Assembly: GCA_030544215.1 (NCBI GenBank)
Contig: JARZZO010000011.1
Location: 41,001-105,000, forward strand
Direction of reading: 5' to 3'
Length of the DNA: 64,000 bases
Source: Zantedeschia hybrid cultivar
Lineage: Eukaryota > Streptophyta > Magnoliopsida > Alismatales > Araceae
The first letter of the stretch is position 1. Each line of letters opens with the position of its first letter. Below the pieces are notes generated by a model. That model was not told the origin of the DNA. It saw only the letters and a list, made by a program, of their open reading frames with translations, and made no database searches. The translations under genes and the position numbers were made by a program. This document shows, one piece after another, positions 62,601 to 64,000 of the stretch.

Positions 62601-62997
62601 TGCCCACGGCCCAATATCCCAACCCGATACAATTAATCAATCCACCGGGGATAAGCATACGGCGGTTCACACTTCTTCGAATGTCGCGAATCAGGTGATA
62701 TCTTCAACTTCCCTACCTCTTGATCAAAACCCTCTGGACTCTCTTCGATATGACTCACATGGCTCAGGCCATCCCTCTAACTTGGAAGCTTTAAATTTGG
62801 AGAGCCCTATCCACAGGAAGGATAATCGTATTCTACTTGACTTACATAAATTGAAGCAATCATTTTCCTCCTCTGATGAATCTCATGATAACGGTGACAC
62901 ATGCACACAGGACATCCCTAGTAGTCTGCATTTGGACCAACAAAAGAGCACAAGGCTCACACGTGCACAAAAGAAGAAATCAAAGTTTAATGGTTAA
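59623..62997 (+). CDS. LINE ORF1 protein (DUF4283 + CCHC), copy H, intact
   Basis: The 1,124-residue open frame starts MAGPEGGERPPP. A Pro/Ala-rich N-terminus (about 75 residues) precedes DUF4283 (LGEPAVFF ... RIWIGLG) and the knuckle near 290-303 (CTSCKLIGHVASDC). One residue is missing in HEFISALDN relative to the other copies (HDFIISALDN), a 3-nt difference. The disordered tail includes QPGVRQLSPLLGEGP and YSAMHEATLPPTP modules. The basic end is TRLTRAQKKKSKFNG. Start choice follows the conserved palindrome ATG. Confidence 0.92.
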   Translation: MAGPEGGERPPPSLQAPLPPPGSPLLPVLAAAPSPPAVSRAAAPAPVANLPCALPATISAPASSTQPPAWGSTGSKPFAQVLKESKLLPAVDLRVHEPAFTDLGEPAVFFTPEEIAIALTPFRLALVAKTPFGRPPFPEIKLLLTQRLGLQHEFISALDNRHLLIRCSVEDDYLKILLRAQLFVKGYLFRFLPWTPEFECGTELPIVPCWISFPSLKPHLFHEACVRSIAGNVGRVLQVALSTSQITNTSTARACVELNILQHRPPRIWIGLGASGYFQAISYPPIPPYCTSCKLIGHVASDCRRTSKRDKPQTAQPAIIDQITKAGHPLSAATPPRLSTPTQQVDSHPTIQANLVISDAPQIPHGTGKKPLRWVTKNPPTQRVSTSNPPNGIRPPPVGNDPAEEEAATVRMLGPAQRQPVQTSNSFAALQSLPDPSCDCAGGPPMKLPLLAAADHAVCAADVSVEAAAGEIADPAVDAAFPSSGTLPRDSAVPCQTQLSQHKEAPLSEPELLPSSAIPSLNAPARLAPQLPAIEPSMQTAQEAQLPSPLYATSTSASAFEGASLPLTAPNAYTATKTYSAMHDATPSPMAPVAPPPAQRPQLPIPLNCQPGVRQLSPLLGEGPLAHAHALLDTLLDTSGPDHLTRTTPVIPSKGYSAMHEATLPPTPGAGYLPPSSGAGPLSPALVSISVSSSSLEPSKYIQNPAGPPSNAPTLSSSQAYRADGSFPQDMPTRAMHGTMPSQPLLSAPPVDDPADAPPNSSSDHRPTTRMEGPVEPTGGHSAGMPTPWQPLNNQEQNLTSGSYTCTPSPHVLPPPPSEILRASPVGPTPQLTQPSPQSGKSPSNNQSFFKEVSCTSHLAPLRASTDATAHLQDQVHPHQSQPPAAIGLREIAAPMWTSPLDSHTPTPGPKLVTLNTNYQVSCSPQPLCKLNLEDTSPFSGSPTANAQNNAIIEDNSPNHKANHGETNIMAAQVSYKAADVLLSIDKQAASVIAHGPISQPDTINQSTGDKHTAVHTSSNVANQVISSTSLPLDQNPLDSLRYDSHGSGHPSNLEALNLESPIHRKDNRILLDLHKLKQSFSSSDESHDNGDTCTQDIPSSLHLDQQKSTRLTRAQKKKSKFNG

Positions 62998-63037
62998 TAT
63001 GTTAGTTTGGAACATCAGGGGAGTTGGTAACTCTCCC
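62990..63037 (+). promoter_or_regulatory. ORF1/ORF2 overlap and downstream hairpin, copy H
   Basis: The overlap is ATGGTTAA (62990-62997). The hairpin GGGGAGTT / AACTCTCCC starts at 63018, 28 nt into ORF2, as in copies B and C. Confidence 0.62.
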
Positions 63038-64000
63038 TCCAGACGTCGACTTGTCTCTCTTTGCAGGACGAACAAAGTACAAATTGTTGCAATTTTAGAA
63101 CCCATGATTCAGAATTCTTCGATGCTTGCTCTATCTCTTAAGCTGGGCCTCTCTCAATACCTCTCTAGCGGTAACCCCCACGGTAAAGTCTGGGTTTTCT
63201 GGCATAATTCTATCTCTGTGGATGTGATTAATATTCATACGTCTTTTATAACTCTAAAGGTAACTGGCCAAATAGTTCATTATGTCATTTTTATCTATGC
63301 TAGTTGTCATCTTCAGGACAGAATTCACCTTTGGGAGACTATTTCTTCATTGTCTATTTCTGACCCCTGGATGATTGTGGGTGACTTTAATTCTGTTCTT
63401 TACTCTCATGAAAAACATGGTGGCAATGCACCGCATCATGCTTCTGTGAATGCCTTCCACTCTCTCTTACAGGATAGCAATCTCATGGATCTTGGCTTCA
63501 GTGGCCCTTCCTATACCTGGAGAAATGGTCAGCAAGGTATTGGTTCCATTAAAGCCAGATTGGACAGAGGTTTGGCTAACCCAGCTTGGTTCTCCTCTTT
63601 TAGTACTCTTGTGAGTCATTTACATCATATCAATTCTGATCATAGTCCGCTTTTGGTTTCTTATCATAGCACTAATGCCCCGAGACATTCACACTTTAAA
63701 TTCCTTAAGATGTGGACTAGACACAGGGATTTCATTCGCGTGGTAAAATCATGTTGGCATCCGCCTTTACATGCATCTCCTCTCTTCAGGCTTAGTGCTA
63801 AGTTGAAGAGACTGAGATCCACTTTGAAAACTTGGAATAAAAGTATTTTTGGCAACATTTTTCAGCATGTCTTACAGGCAGAGGAGAAGGTCAATTCCTT
63901 ACAAATTAATTTTGATAACCATCCTTCTGATCAGTCACATTCCGAGCTTTCTGCAGCTAAAAAGGATCTAGATGAGCTCCTCTTACGGCAAGAGATATTC
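62990..64000 (+). CDS. LINE ORF2 N-terminus (AP endonuclease), copy H, partial
   Basis: The 337 codons from the coupled ATG are open to the window edge. They cover the whole endonuclease domain: WNIRG, ILEPM, YASCHLQDRIHLW (the segment deleted in copy E is present), VGDFNSVLYSHEK, YTWRN, ARLDRGLANPAW and SDHSPL. The linker toward RT (SAKLKRLRSTLKTWNK ... AAKKDLDELLLRQEIF) follows. The reverse transcriptase lies beyond the window. The closest match by eye is copy B. Whether the rest is intact cannot be seen. Confidence 0.9.
   Translation, partial: MVNMLVWNIRGVGNSPSRRRLVSLCRTNKVQIVAILEPMIQNSSMLALSLKLGLSQYLSSGNPHGKVWVFWHNSISVDVINIHTSFITLKVTGQIVHYVIFIYASCHLQDRIHLWETISSLSISDPWMIVGDFNSVLYSHEKHGGNAPHHASVNAFHSLLQDSNLMDLGFSGPSYTWRNGQQGIGSIKARLDRGLANPAWFSSFSTLVSHLHHINSDHSPLLVSYHSTNAPRHSHFKFLKMWTRHRDFIRVVKSCWHPPLHASPLFRLSAKLKRLRSTLKTWNKSIFGNIFQHVLQAEEKVNSLQINFDNHPSDQSHSELSAAKKDLDELLLRQEIF

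Larger units (their letters stand above)
59547..64000 (+). mobile_element. LINE copy H (subfamily II), cut by the window end
   Basis: The 5' end (CCATTCGGCCGCC) is the same as in copy B. The 76-nt 5' UTR, an intact ORF1 and the first 1,011 nt of ORF2 are present. From about 61760 to 62997 ORF1 is nearly identical to copy B 3955-5192, while the first half is clearly different in sequence and length. Confidence 0.94.

Noticed and set aside
1..64000. Simple tandem (segmental) duplication of one LINE-plus-telomere unit
   Set aside because: Two subfamilies alternate, 5' ends differ, poly(A) and spacer lengths differ, and disabling mutations are private to each copy.

Overview
This window is plant nuclear DNA. 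The evidence is seven tracts of the plant-type telomere repeat (CCCTAAA)n, eight copies of a plant L1-type LINE (DUF4283/CCHC ORF1; APE-RT-RNase H ORF2), and one Ty3/gypsy-type LTR retrotransposon. I see no host genes, tRNA, rRNA or CRISPR. The species cannot be named from the sequence alone.

Layout: eight LINE copies (called A to H here) lie head-to-tail, all on the + strand. Each complete copy runs: short 5' UTR with stem-loops, ORF1 (about 1,000-1,300 codons), ORF2 (about 1,375 codons) overlapping the ORF1 stop, 150-270 nt 3' UTR, poly(A), then directly (CCCTAAA)n, then the next copy. Copies: A 1-949 (3' end only), B 1241-9606, C 9731-17612, D 17645-25271, E 25319-32740, F 32898-41108, G 41309-59160 (split by the LTR element), H 59547-64000 (cut by the window end). 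Telomeric spacers range from about 30 to about 390 bp. Two subfamilies are interleaved: I (A, D, G; ORF2 starts MIKSLVW, ends PHFRF or PYFRF) and II (B, C, E, F, H; ORF2 starts MVxxLVW, ends PHLRI).

State of the copies: E keeps both ORFs open (six codons are missing from its endonuclease domain). C has an intact ORF2 but a broken ORF1. B has an intact ORF1 and one TAG in ORF2. H has an intact ORF1 and an ORF2 open to the window edge. D has one frameshift in each ORF. F has four premature stops. G has one stop in ORF1, and its ORF2 was open before the LTR element landed in it.

The LTR element (48158-57738, minus strand, 5-bp target duplication ACAGG, LTRs about 1.53 kb) encodes only a Gag-protease-G-patch protein. 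It has no reverse transcriptase or integrase, so it is probably non-autonomous. It carries two different arrays of about 30-bp hairpin units, one in each LTR and one in its leader.

Main interpretation: the array looks like a telomere-targeted LINE lineage in a plant, comparable in layout to the telomeric LINEs of silkworm (TRAS/SART) and the HeT-A/TART arrays of Drosophila. The orientation fits priming from the 3' end of the G-rich telomere strand. Shared RNA-level signals support a working family: a 5' hairpin, an ORF1 start codon inside a palindrome, a G6/C6 hairpin at codons 5-12 of ORF1, a stop/start overlap with a hairpin 28 nt into ORF2, and a 3'-terminal stem-loop whose stem sequence differs between the subfamilies while pairing is kept.
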